Below are positions 26,581 through 34,831 of a stretch of DNA of 59,739 nucleotides, one piece after another. The DNA is from JADGQM01 sp964441945. Its GTDB lineage: Bacteria > Desulfobacterota > Syntrophobacteria > Syntrophobacterales > Syntrophobacteraceae. Position 1 is the first letter of the stretch; every line of letters starts with the position of its first letter. The stretch spans positions 1-59,739 of the forward strand of contig CAYTWB010000015.1 of assembly GCA_964441945.1 (NCBI GenBank), written 5' to 3'. The position numbers and the translations under genes are program-made. The notes below the pieces were generated by a model. It did not search any database and had not been told where the DNA came from. It saw only the letters and a program-made list of their open reading frames with translations.

Positions 26581-27856
26581 CGGGCAATCCGGCAACGGCT
26601 CATTGCGTGCTGAGGAAGATCTGCCGGTACTCCACCGGGCGAAGTGGGTTGTCCCGGTTGCCCATCCACCTATCGAGGACGGCGGGGTGCTGACCCGGGG
26701 CAACATCATTCTGGCTGCCGGTCCTTACCATCAAGTCAATGCTGCAAGCCCTCCATCGGCAAAGCGGGTGGATCACGGCTCATCGGCTGTTTTGCCGGGT
26801 CTGGTCAATGCTCACACCCACCTGGAATTGTCCGGCATCGGCCGTCAAGTGAGTCTGCCAAAGGAGAGCTTCGCAGAATGGCTGAAGGAGCTCCTGGACC
26901 TTCGCGCTTCCATGACAACGGATTCCCTGCCGGAGGGGTTTGCGGTCGGCGGAAAGCAGCTGTTGGCTGGAGGATGCTGTCTGTGCGCAGACATCACCAA
27001 CGGGGCCTGCCTGACCGGCGATTCCCCTTTGGGGCGACAGGTCTTTCTAGAGGTCTTGGGGTTTGATCGGGCAGGCCTTGCAGAGGCTCTGGGGCCTGAT
27101 CTTTTCCGGACCCTCGGGATTTCCCGGACAACCGATCTACCCCTAAGCCTCGGTGCCCATGCCTGCTACTCCACATCCGGGGCCGTTATCCGTGAGGCAA
27201 AGGAATGGTGCCGGGCAAGAGGGCTTCGATTCAGCATCCATGTGGCGGAACATTCGGATGAAATCGAATTTCTGGAACGTGGAACCGGGTTTTGCCGGGA
27301 AGTCCTCGATGACCTGGGCCGTTGGGTGCCCAACTGGACACCCCCTGGGACGACCCCGATGGGTTACCTGGAACAACTGCAGGTGCTGGACTCCTGCACA
27401 CTCCTGGTCCACGCGGTTCATATGACGGATGCGGACTGGGAGATCGCGGTCAGAAATCACTGTTCCGTCTGTTTCTGTCCTCGCAGCAACCGGAATTTGA
27501 ATGTCGGACAACCGGATATGGCAAAGGCCCTCCGATCCGGTCTGACAGCGGCCCTTGGAACGGACAGCCTTGCCAGCAACACGGACCTCAATCTCTTTTC
27601 AGAGGCTGCCTATGTCCTTGAAACCTTTGCCGATGTGCATCCTCTCAGCGTTCTCACCATGATGACGTCAGGGGGTGCCGAAGCACTGGGGCAGGAACAG
27701 CATTTCGGAAGCATCGAACCGGGAAGGAACGCAAATCTTTTGATCGTATCCCTTCCGCATTCTTTTCCTTCAGACCAGCTTGTTGAAACGATCATTCAGC
27801 AGGGAAGCAAAGGAGCATGGCATTGGGCTCACCGTTCAGCGAACGTTTGCGGTTAG
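26552..27856 (+). CDS. Amidohydrolase, probable aminodeoxyfutalosine deaminase
   Basis: A 434-residue amidohydrolase-superfamily enzyme. Metal and substrate residues are recognisable: NAHTHLEL, HVAEHSDE, LVHAVHMTD, and ALGTDSLASN. In this position between mqnC and mqnA the most likely reaction is deamination of aminodeoxyfutalosine to futalosine, as shown for other amidohydrolases in mqn clusters; this is inference from context. Start ATG 26552 has GGAAG six bases upstream; the frame is open from 26495. It overlaps mqnC by 29 and mqnA by 40 bases. The nucleosidase step (MqnB) is not encoded next to it. Confidence 0.78.
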   Translation: MDSVTRHTTSGQSGNGSLRAEEDLPVLHRAKWVVPVAHPPIEDGGVLTRGNIILAAGPYHQVNAASPPSAKRVDHGSSAVLPGLVNAHTHLELSGIGRQVSLPKESFAEWLKELLDLRASMTTDSLPEGFAVGGKQLLAGGCCLCADITNGACLTGDSPLGRQVFLEVLGFDRAGLAEALGPDLFRTLGISRTTDLPLSLGAHACYSTSGAVIREAKEWCRARGLRFSIHVAEHSDEIEFLERGTGFCREVLDDLGRWVPNWTPPGTTPMGYLEQLQVLDSCTLLVHAVHMTDADWEIAVRNHCSVCFCPRSNRNLNVGQPDMAKALRSGLTAALGTDSLASNTDLNLFSEAAYVLETFADVHPLSVLTMMTSGGAEALGQEQHFGSIEPGRNANLLIVSLPHSFPSDQLVETIIQQGSKGAWHWAHRSANVCG

Positions 27857-28683
27857 GCAGGATCAGCTATCTCAACGTCCTGCCCATCTACTATCCATTG
27901 GAGTCGGGACTTATCCCTCATCCCTTTTCCATCACTTCCGGAACACCTGCTCACCTGAACCGGCTGATGGCTCAGGGTGAGCTTGAATTGAGCGTCGTCT
28001 CCTCCATCGAGTACGCTCGCTATCCAGAACAATATCTGATCCTGCCCGATCTCTCCATCAGCTGCCGGGGTCCTGTTCGCAGCGTGCTGCTGCTCAGCCG
28101 GATACCCATAGATCAACTGTCAGGACAGACGATATTGGTGACTTCACACTCTCATACGTCGGTCGCCCTGCTCAAGGTCCTTCTCACCGTCCAGCGTAAC
28201 ATGGAGGTGGTTTTCGAGCATGGCAGCTGTACGGAAGCCCTCACCAAACGAGAACCCCCCATAGCTATGTTGACCATTGGTGATGAAGCCCTCCGACTTC
28301 GAGAACACAGCCTCTACCCTCATCGGTGCGACCTCGGGGAAGCCTGGTACGCCTGGACCGGGCTGCCTTTTGTCTTTGCCCTGTGGGTGATTCAACGCCA
28401 GGCTTTCGAACGATGGAACGGCGTTCTTCGCGAAGCCTCGGAATCCCTCACCTCCGCCAGGGAATGGGGCTGCTCCCATCTCGATGAAATCTGTTCTCAC
28501 GCGGTCAAGTCGGCGATTCTCGACTTGCAGCAACTGCAGGACTACTACCGGTGTCTGAACTACGACTTGAACACTGATGAGAGAATGGGGCTGGAACTCT
28601 TCTACCGGTATCTGAGCACGATATCGGAAATCAGACGCGCTCCTTCTCTTCAAGTTTACTCCCCTCTGGCTTGTGTGGCATGA
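27817..28683 (+). CDS. mqnA: Chorismate dehydratase MqnA
   Basis: A 288-residue protein with the MqnA N-terminus (RLRLGRISYLNVLPIYY, SGTPAHLNRLMAQGELELSVVSSIEYAR). MqnA dehydrates chorismate to 3-[(1-carboxyvinyl)oxy]benzoate, the first committed step of the futalosine pathway. It has a periplasmic-binding-protein-like fold but no signal peptide. ATG 27817 lies 40 bases inside the deaminase gene, so translation is probably coupled. MqnD, the last specific enzyme, is not in the window. Confidence 0.9.
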   Translation: MALGSPFSERLRLGRISYLNVLPIYYPLESGLIPHPFSITSGTPAHLNRLMAQGELELSVVSSIEYARYPEQYLILPDLSISCRGPVRSVLLLSRIPIDQLSGQTILVTSHSHTSVALLKVLLTVQRNMEVVFEHGSCTEALTKREPPIAMLTIGDEALRLREHSLYPHRCDLGEAWYAWTGLPFVFALWVIQRQAFERWNGVLREASESLTSAREWGCSHLDEICSHAVKSAILDLQQLQDYYRCLNYDLNTDERMGLELFYRYLSTISEIRRAPSLQVYSPLACVA

Positions 28684-28770
28684 GATGAGAATCGTCTCTT
28701 TCGGGTTTTTCTCCAGGTTGCAGCAGCCCGGCATGGTAATGGGGACAGTGCGGAATGGGAGATTGTAAAG

Positions 28771-29583
28771 ATGAGCGGCAAGGCCTTGCGTTTGAAGCGC
28801 TTTCAGGCCTCACCCAATGGTCGGATCGTGATCCTGCCTCTGGATCATGGAGTCAGTTTGGGGCCGATCCCCGGCCTTGAACGTCCCGAAGCCGTCGTTC
28901 GTATGGGAGTCAAGGAAGGAGCGAATGCCCTGGTTCTCTATAAAGGCATGCTCGGGTTCCTGGAAAAACTGAGTGGACCTCTGCCCGGGGTTTTCGTCCA
29001 TCTTTCCGCCGGCAGTCAGCTGGGACCTTCAGCCCATCACAAAGTCCTGATCGGAACCGTTGAGGAAGCCATCCGGCGTGGAGCGGACGGCGTCTCGGTC
29101 CACATCAACCTGGGCAACCCCAATGAACCCGAAATGCTCAAGGATTTCGGAACAGTCGGCGACGCCTGTAGTGAATGGCAGGTCCCTCTCCTGGCAATGG
29201 TTTATGTACGAGGTCATGCGGACGCCCCACCAGCCGGGGACCCAGCCATTGCCCACGCCGCCAGGATCGCCGCGGAACTGGGCGCCGACATCATCAAGAT
29301 TCCCGCTCCGGAAGACGACCGGATTCTAAGTGAAATCACCTCCAGTGTCCCTGTGCCGGTTGTCGTGGCAGGGGGAAACAGAATCGCCGATGCTCCCGTT
29401 TTTCTTGAACGAGTGGAGAAAGCGATGCAAGCAGGGGCCCAGGGGGTTGCGATCGGCAGGAACATTTTCCAGAGCACCTGCCCGGCCGTTCTTCTCAGGG
29501 CCATATGCCTCATCGTGCATCGGGGATATACTGCAGGCAGTGCCTGGGAGGAATCAAAGGGGGGAGGCGGGACGGCGCCGTGA
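28771..29583 (+). CDS. Class I aldolase, likely 2-amino-3,7-dideoxy-D-threo-hept-6-ulosonate synthase
   Basis: A 270-residue DhnA/FbaB-type class I aldolase (LPLDHGVSLGPIPGLE, VSVHINLGNPNEPEML, GADIIKIPAPED, VVVAGGNRIAD, GVAIGRNIFQ). The N-terminus and the HG.S.GP pattern fit ADH synthase, the first enzyme of the alternative route to 3-dehydroquinate known from methanogens. Plain fructose-bisphosphate aldolase is the alternative. Its place after mqnA would link chorismate supply to menaquinone synthesis. The partner dehydroquinate synthase II is not seen here. A GTGA overlap couples it to ubiX. Confidence 0.72.
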   Translation: MSGKALRLKRFQASPNGRIVILPLDHGVSLGPIPGLERPEAVVRMGVKEGANALVLYKGMLGFLEKLSGPLPGVFVHLSAGSQLGPSAHHKVLIGTVEEAIRRGADGVSVHINLGNPNEPEMLKDFGTVGDACSEWQVPLLAMVYVRGHADAPPAGDPAIAHAARIAAELGADIIKIPAPEDDRILSEITSSVPVPVVVAGGNRIADAPVFLERVEKAMQAGAQGVAIGRNIFQSTCPAVLLRAICLIVHRGYTAGSAWEESKGGGGTAP

Positions 29584-30170
29584 GGGAGAAACGGTTGATC
29601 GTAGCGATCACGGGGGCAAGCGGGGCGGCGTATGCACGGATGCTCCTTCACACCCTAGCGCGGGAAGCGGTGCAAATCCATCTGGTCGCATCCCGGGCGG
29701 GAAAGCTGGTCTATCAATTGGAAATCGGTAAACCGCTGGCGGAGGACCTTCCCTCCGGGGTTTCGGTTTACGACGAGAACGATTTCACGGCCCCCTTTGC
29801 CAGTGGGTCTTTTCATTCCGAAGGGATGGTGATCGTCCCATGCTCCATGGGGACACTCGGTGCCATCGCCAACGGCATTTCACAGAACCTGGTTCACCGC
29901 GCTGCGGATGTCTGCCTCAAAGAGAGGCGTCGTCTCGTTCTCGTTCCTAGAGAAACCCCGCTGAACGCCATTCACCTTCGCAACATGCTGACGATCTCCC
30001 AGGCTGGAGGCATCATTCTACCTGCTATGCCGGGCTTCTACCATCAACCCCGGTCGGTGGACGACCTGGTGCGATTCGTCGTCGCCCGAATCATCGAACA
30101 GCTCCGTATGCCCCAGGACATCTTCCCACCCTGGGACCCGGCCGCCTGTTTGGCTGATATCAGTGTTTGA
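29580..30170 (+). CDS. ubiX: Flavin prenyltransferase, UbiX family
   Basis: A 196-residue UbiX/Pad1 protein that makes prenylated FMN for a UbiD-type decarboxylase. Motifs are ITGASGAAYARMLL at the start, CSMGTLGAIANGIS, and RETPLNAIHLRNML with PAMPGFYHQP near the end. In futalosine organisms a UbiX homologue (MqnM) supports the late decarboxylation, which fits its place here. The start is GTG 29580, overlapping the previous stop (GTGA); the open frame upstream to 29505 lies inside the previous gene. The 3' end overlaps the convergent purH gene by 11 bases. Confidence 0.9.
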   Translation: MREKRLIVAITGASGAAYARMLLHTLAREAVQIHLVASRAGKLVYQLEIGKPLAEDLPSGVSVYDENDFTAPFASGSFHSEGMVIVPCSMGTLGAIANGISQNLVHRAADVCLKERRRLVLVPRETPLNAIHLRNMLTISQAGGIILPAMPGFYHQPRSVDDLVRFVVARIIEQLRMPQDIFPPWDPAACLADISV

Positions 30171-31449
30171 ATGCCCGCTGTCCGGTCAAAACCATCGTCA
30201 CATCGGCTTCGTTGCACGCTTCGATGACTTCCCAGTCTCTCATTGAACCGCCCGGTTGCACCACGGCGGTGACGCCCTGGCGAATCCCCACGTCCACACC
30301 GTCTCGGAACGGGAAGAAGGCATCGGAGACCATCGCAGCACCCACGATGCCACCCCGCGCTTCCCTGGTCTCGTGATCGATTGCTTCTTTTTCTTCCTGA
30401 GGACGCAGGCCTTTTTCAACGGCAAGTTCGAGCTCCTTGTAGGAGATGCCGTGACGATCAAAGCAGAGTGCGTCCGCATACTTCTGATAGGCTTTGTACA
30501 CCGCAATTTCAGCAACCCCCACCCGATCCTGCTCCCCGGTCCCAATTCCAACCGTGCACTCATCCTTGACATACAGGACCGAATTGGACGTGACCCCCTG
30601 CTCGACAAACCAGCCAAAAAGCAGGTCCTGCAACTCCTGCGCGGTGGGCCCCCGCTTGATTCGATAAGGCTTGCCCTTGTAGACCGTTTCAGCCAGGACC
30701 AGGTCAGCCGCCTTTTGAACCTTGTTTAGGGGGGACTGCTGGACGATGAGGCCGCCGTCAATCAGCGATTTGATATCGACAAACCGGCGGGTCAGGTAGT
30801 CGTTCAGCCGATTGATCCCGGCTACCTGGATGATCCTCAGATTGGCGCGGCGTTTGAGAATGTCAAGCGTTCCTTCTTCGAAGTCCGGTGCGGCAACCAC
30901 TTCCAGGTAGTTCTCGGAAATCAGGGAGGCCGTCTCTTTGTCCAGAGCACGATTGAGTACGAGGCAGCCGCCGAAAGCCGCGATGCGATCGGCTCGATTG
31001 GCCCGATAGTATGCGTCGGAAAGGGTCTTGCCATGGGCAGCCCCACACGGGTTGTTGTGCTTCAGGATGACCGCTGCGGGCTTATCCATTAAGAACTTCA
31101 GGATATTCAGCCCATTATCGAGGTCGGTGAGATTGGTTTTTCCGGGGTGTTTGCCTTCCTGCAGCATATCCTCTTCTTTAATGGTGCTCACCAGACCGGA
31201 TTGCGGATCGATAAAGCGGCAGTCGCCCAGCATGAGGTGTCCGCCGATCAGCTCGAACAATGCCGCCTCCTGGCCGGGATTTTCGCCGTAGCGCAGACCT
31301 TTCTCGATGAGCTCCCCGGACTTCTCATCATGGAACTTCCAGCTTCGCTTACGATAGAGCAGTTCCTGGTCCCCAAAGCTGATACGAAGGGTCTCGGGGA
31401 AATGGTCTTCCATCACGGTACGATACATCTTCTTCAAATCTTGGCTCAT
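30160..31449 (-). CDS. purH: AICAR transformylase, stand-alone (PurH C-terminal domain only)
   Basis: A 429-residue protein covering only the transformylase part of PurH, which formylates AICAR with 10-formyltetrahydrofolate in purine synthesis. LRYGENPGQ, TDLDNGLNILKFL, the catalytic KHNNPCGAAHG and SDAFFPFRDGVD are present. The N-terminal MGS-like IMP cyclohydrolase domain of ordinary PurH is absent, and the gene is complete with a strong ribosome site (GGAGG before ATG 31449), so this is a natural split form. IMP cyclohydrolase must be supplied by another gene outside the window. Confidence 0.88.
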   Translation of the reverse strand: MSQDLKKMYRTVMEDHFPETLRISFGDQELLYRKRSWKFHDEKSGELIEKGLRYGENPGQEAALFELIGGHLMLGDCRFIDPQSGLVSTIKEEDMLQEGKHPGKTNLTDLDNGLNILKFLMDKPAAVILKHNNPCGAAHGKTLSDAYYRANRADRIAAFGGCLVLNRALDKETASLISENYLEVVAAPDFEEGTLDILKRRANLRIIQVAGINRLNDYLTRRFVDIKSLIDGGLIVQQSPLNKVQKAADLVLAETVYKGKPYRIKRGPTAQELQDLLFGWFVEQGVTSNSVLYVKDECTVGIGTGEQDRVGVAEIAVYKAYQKYADALCFDRHGISYKELELAVEKGLRPQEEKEAIDHETREARGGIVGAAMVSDAFFPFRDGVDVGIRQGVTAVVQPGGSMRDWEVIEACNEADVTMVLTGQRAFKH

Positions 31450-31469
31450 GCTATTTCCTCCTGCGTAAC

Positions 31470-31497
31470 AAAAAGAGCCCGGATTCTATCCAGGCCC
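31470..31497 (-). terminator. Intrinsic terminator after the FadL gene
   Basis: On the minus strand a ten-pair stem (31488-31497 with 31475-31484, two G-U pairs) with a three-base loop is followed at once by TTTTTG. It lies between the fadL stop at 31529 and the purH start at 31449, so it should separate the two transcripts. Confidence 0.8.
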
Positions 31498-31528
31498 CTA
31501 GTACGACATCAACTCGAAGACAATCAAA

Positions 31529-32785
31529 CTAAAACTTGTAGCCGAGACTGCACCCGACCATATGCGCATAGCCATTGCTGAAGCTGGATGGCAGGACCCC
31601 GGTCGGATGAGCCGGAACGTCGTTACGATCCACAATAAGGAGGTAGGTATACGAGAGATCCAGGGTCCAGTTCTTATAATGGAATCCCGGACCGAAACTG
31701 AACAGGAAGCGGTCGTTGGCCGGCACCAGGTAATCGACAAACTGGACATCGGAGGCTTCCTGGTCCCAGGCAAATCCGGCGCGCAAATCCAGCCAGTCCA
31801 GTGCCTTGTATTCAGCTCCGATAAAGGGGCGCAGGACATTATGCCAGTTCTTGACATCCGTGGTTATCGGAGAAGACCCCGGTCCACCGGGAGCGGTTTC
31901 GTACTGAATCCTCAGGTCCTCGTAGGTGCTCCAGCGAGTCCAGATGAGCCCCAGCTCGACACTGAGCTTCTTATCGGGATAAAAGGCCGCACCGAAGTAA
32001 AACTCGTCAGGGAGAGTGATCTGTCCGTTTGCAGTGGTATCGCGGAAGAGAACACCGGGCATCCCCGCTGGTCTCGAGAACTTGGCATCCCCGGTGACGT
32101 CCTGTGTCATCTGACTGCGGTAGGACAAACCGAGCTTCAACCAGTCGAAAGGCCGATAATGCAGCGCCGCATTGCAGCCCACACCGATGCTGTCACCCTG
32201 AAGTGAAGCCCCTACGCCTCCGAAAGGCGTCAGGACGTTCCGTTTCAGATCCAGAGTGAAGTAGTTGATATCCAGGCCAAGCGCAAACGAGAGCTTGTCG
32301 TTCACCTTGTAGGCCAGGTTTGGATTGATATTAACGGTCTGAATGACTGCTTTGTAGCTGTTGTATTGTCCGGGCCAATTGGAGGGAAACTCAGTGCCCA
32401 GACCAAACGGGGAAAAAACCGCAAGCCCCAGCCAAATTTTATCGTTAGCCTGGTAGGTCACATACAAGTGAGGAGGGACCCACACATTGCCCAAGGTCGA
32501 TGTGGTGGTGCCGACCCCGTTCGGAGCGTAGGTGGTCACGTCGGTGCTCGGCATGACAAACGTAGCGCCGGCCATCATCTGCAACCCGGGCAGTTGGGTG
32601 ATCCCGGCAGGGTTGAAGAAAAGCGCCGACGGGTCATCCGCCCGCGCAACCATGGCACCGGCCATAGCGTTCGCTCGTGCACCGGCTTCATACAGTGCAA
32701 AACCAGACCCAAAACATGAATCGCTGACGAGAACGATACTTGCCAGCATTACCAGCCACACGATAAGCCTCTGTGCCGCCTTCAT
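31529..32785 (-). CDS. FadL/OmpP1/TodX family outer-membrane transporter
   Basis: A 418-residue outer-membrane beta-barrel for uptake of hydrophobic compounds such as long-chain fatty acids or aromatic hydrocarbons. A signal peptide ends near SCFG, followed by the family start SGFALYEAGARANAMAGAMVA and DDPSALFFNPAGIT. The chain ends in phenylalanine (GCSLGYKF), as outer-membrane proteins usually do. A GGAGGAGG ribosome site precedes ATG 32785. No degradation genes are adjacent, so the substrate is unknown. Confidence 0.9.
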   Translation of the reverse strand: MKAAQRLIVWLVMLASIVLVSDSCFGSGFALYEAGARANAMAGAMVARADDPSALFFNPAGITQLPGLQMMAGATFVMPSTDVTTYAPNGVGTTTSTLGNVWVPPHLYVTYQANDKIWLGLAVFSPFGLGTEFPSNWPGQYNSYKAVIQTVNINPNLAYKVNDKLSFALGLDINYFTLDLKRNVLTPFGGVGASLQGDSIGVGCNAALHYRPFDWLKLGLSYRSQMTQDVTGDAKFSRPAGMPGVLFRDTTANGQITLPDEFYFGAAFYPDKKLSVELGLIWTRWSTYEDLRIQYETAPGGPGSSPITTDVKNWHNVLRPFIGAEYKALDWLDLRAGFAWDQEASDVQFVDYLVPANDRFLFSFGPGFHYKNWTLDLSYTYLLIVDRNDVPAHPTGVLPSSFSNGYAHMVGCSLGYKF

Positions 32786-32872
32786 TCTACCCCTCCTCCC
32801 CGGAATCCACCTACAACCTCACTCAGCCCCTATCTCCAACCCTCTACATGCATTATCCTTGGCACGGCCCTG

Positions 32873-32997
32873 CACAAACGAGTGTCCGAACTCCCATTCG
32901 TCATACCGGCAGGTTTTAGGCCGGTATCCAGGAAGTTTTCCGGATTCCGGCTGAAAACATACCGGAATGACGACTTGCGCTGATGGTCACTCTATTG
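32873..32997. repeat. Palindromic intergenic repeat, same long family as 52130-52251 (inverted)
   Basis: The core at 32899-32972 (CGTCATACCGG ... CCGGAATGACG) matches the other three copies. The outer parts also match the copy at 52130 in reverse orientation: GGTCACTCTATTG at 32985-32997 against CAATAGAGTGACC at 52130, and CGAGTGTCCG at the other end against CGGACACT there. The weak ends GAGTGTCC and GGTCACTC are themselves inverted. The following 290 bases up to 33286 contain no visible gene. Confidence 0.75.
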
Positions 32998-33286
32998 AGC
33001 AGCGATGTACGTAGATTTTGGGTACAGGAAGCTAGCAGACACCACAACCTTCAGTCAAGCGAAATCCTCGGCATTTTCAGTCATCGAAGAGACCGCCCCA
33101 ACGAGCAAAAAAGGTCAATCCGGCGCCTGCTCTATTCCCAAAAAAGAAAGGCATCGTTTCAAGAATATGCTAATGTTGGGTACGCTTCGTGGACAGAGTT
33201 AGAGCGCGGTTCCGGCGATCTGACTCATTGGCGTCCTGTATTGGAGTCGATTCAGCTTTTCGCTTGCCTTGAGGAGGACAATCGTC

Positions 33287-34354
33287 ATGGAGAACTGGCA
33301 GCCCCTTGCCGCTATCACTCTGGTCGGCAGTATGCCCCATAAAGATCGAAACAAGGTCATCGAGCTCATTCTCAAAGCAGTCCCGGAGGTACCGGTCTGG
33401 CCTCAGCTCCCCTCCTTCCCGAAAGAAGGGATGCTGATTCAGTATCTCGAGGGCCTCCCCGGAGTACGAGAAGAGGGGGGAGAGACTGCGATCCATCCCG
33501 ATGCACCTGAATTCGAGCAGGAGCTCTACGAGTTCTACGAAGCCTATATCGAGATCGAAGAGGGGCGAGGGGACCTCGCACACTCCAGGTTTGCCATGGG
33601 CCCCGAGACGGGGAAGACTTTTTTTCAGTTTATCGATGCCCTGAAAGATGCTTCTTCTCCCCTTCGCGCAGTGAAAGGCCAAATCGTTGGACCCTTCACT
33701 TTGCTCACAACGCTTAAAGACCAGCGAGGTCGAGCCCTCATCTATGATGAACCACTGCAGGAGGTTGTGACAAAGCATCTCGCCCTCAAGGCAAAATGGC
33801 AAATCCTGCAACTCAGCTCCTTTGGACAGCCGCTGATACTGTTTCTCGACGAGCCCGCGCTGGCCGGCTTTGGATCGTCCGCGTTGATATCCATTTCCGA
33901 GGAACTGGTACAGAGGCTCCTCAGCGAGGTTGTGAGCTCCGTTCATGAGGTGGGGGCCCTTGCAGGTATTCATATCTGTGCCAATACGGACTGGAACTTG
34001 GTGTTTCGATCGGGGGTCGATATTATCAATTTCGATGCCTACAACTACTTCGACAGGTTTGTATTGTACAGGGAAGCCTTCCTCAAGTTTATCGAAGAAG
34101 GTCATATCATAGCCTGGGGGATCATACCCACAAACGACCCCGATATCGTCGACAGAGAGAACGCCGAGAACCTCGCCAATCTCTGGCTTGACCGAATACA
34201 GCAACTCGTCTCCCCTTCCGTCTCCCGATCTGCAATCCTCGCCCAGTCGCTCTTTACACCTAGCTGCGGCTGTGGAAGCCTCCCGGAGAAAACCGCGGAA
34301 CGGGTGGTTCAGCTCACTCAGGAACTGGGACAAATAATGCGTTCCTATTTGTGA
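33287..34354 (+). CDS. MetE-core (UROD/MetE-like) methyltransferase, possible methionine synthase
   Basis: A 355-residue protein equal to the catalytic C-terminal half of cobalamin-independent methionine synthase. It has the N-terminal VGSMPHKD, the zinc-type HxC motif in GIHICANTDW, and a late cysteine-rich SCGCGSL segment that could supply the last zinc ligand. Short 'core' MetE proteins of this size occur in anaerobes and archaea and use corrinoid methyl donors instead of methyl-folate; which applies here is not clear. ATG 33287 has GGAGGA eight bases upstream, which favours it over the GTG-type extension to 33269. Confidence 0.75.
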   Translation: MENWQPLAAITLVGSMPHKDRNKVIELILKAVPEVPVWPQLPSFPKEGMLIQYLEGLPGVREEGGETAIHPDAPEFEQELYEFYEAYIEIEEGRGDLAHSRFAMGPETGKTFFQFIDALKDASSPLRAVKGQIVGPFTLLTTLKDQRGRALIYDEPLQEVVTKHLALKAKWQILQLSSFGQPLILFLDEPALAGFGSSALISISEELVQRLLSEVVSSVHEVGALAGIHICANTDWNLVFRSGVDIINFDAYNYFDRFVLYREAFLKFIEEGHIIAWGIIPTNDPDIVDRENAENLANLWLDRIQQLVSPSVSRSAILAQSLFTPSCGCGSLPEKTAERVVQLTQELGQIMRSYL

Positions 34355-34365
34355 GAGCGGATCTC

Positions 34366-34394
34366 TTGACAAATGATCAGCCGTTCAATATAGT
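34366..34394 (+). promoter_or_regulatory. Strong sigma70 promoter (TTGACA-N17-TATAGT)
   Basis: A perfect -35 TTGACA (34366-34371) and a -10 TATAGT (34389-34394) with the ideal 17-base spacing, starting 11 bases after the methyltransferase stop. The first convincing coding start downstream is at 34832, so the predicted transcript has a leader of about 430 bases. Confidence 0.75.
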
Positions 34395-34400
34395 CGCTAC

Positions 34401-34831
34401 GCTTTATGTCTTTAGAGGATAGTTGAGGTTATCTCATTTCAGGCTTCTATTCATCCCCTTAGTGGTTGTTGCATACTGCTTGAAGCGTCTTCAGGGGCAC
34501 TTCCTGCCGCCTTTTCTCGTTTGGGGAACTGCTGAGAGAGCACTATCGAGTTGTCTTTCCGGTTTTTCTCTGAAGTATCGGACCTGGGGCTGCCGGAAGG
34601 CCGGCTCGCATGATGCCCCTCCGGGTGAGCAGGAAATCATGCGTAAGCCAACCTGCAAGTCATCGATGATGCCTCAAACCATCGTGTTTTATGAGTCAAC
34701 ACAGGAATTTGAAAGGTGGATACACATAGTTGCCCGGTCTCGCCGGCCTTGTCGAGCGGCGGCGGCAAACGATTTCTTCATCACCTAACATCACTTCAGG
34801 GAGGCAGGGTTTCATAGGAAAGGTCACTGAG
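34401..34831 (+). ncRNA. Long structured leader or small RNA, unidentified
   Basis: About 430 bases follow the promoter at 34366 without a credible gene. Several strong pairings are visible: CCCCT (34455-34459) with AGGGG (34493-34497), and a nested hairpin GCCGG-AAGG-CCGGC (34591-34604) enclosed by GGGGC (34586-34590) and GCCCC (34615-34619). It matches no riboswitch, RNase P RNA, tmRNA or SRP RNA consensus that I can recognise. An open frame at 34423-34788 has no ribosome site and a random-looking product. Confidence 0.35.

Noticed and set aside
33170..34372. Open frame of 400 codons on the minus strand
   Set aside because: Antisense to the MetE-like gene, which has a good ribosome site and conserved zinc motif.
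34423..34788. Open frame of 121 codons in the long leader
   Set aside because: No ribosome site, unusual composition and no recognisable domain; the interval looks more like structured RNA.
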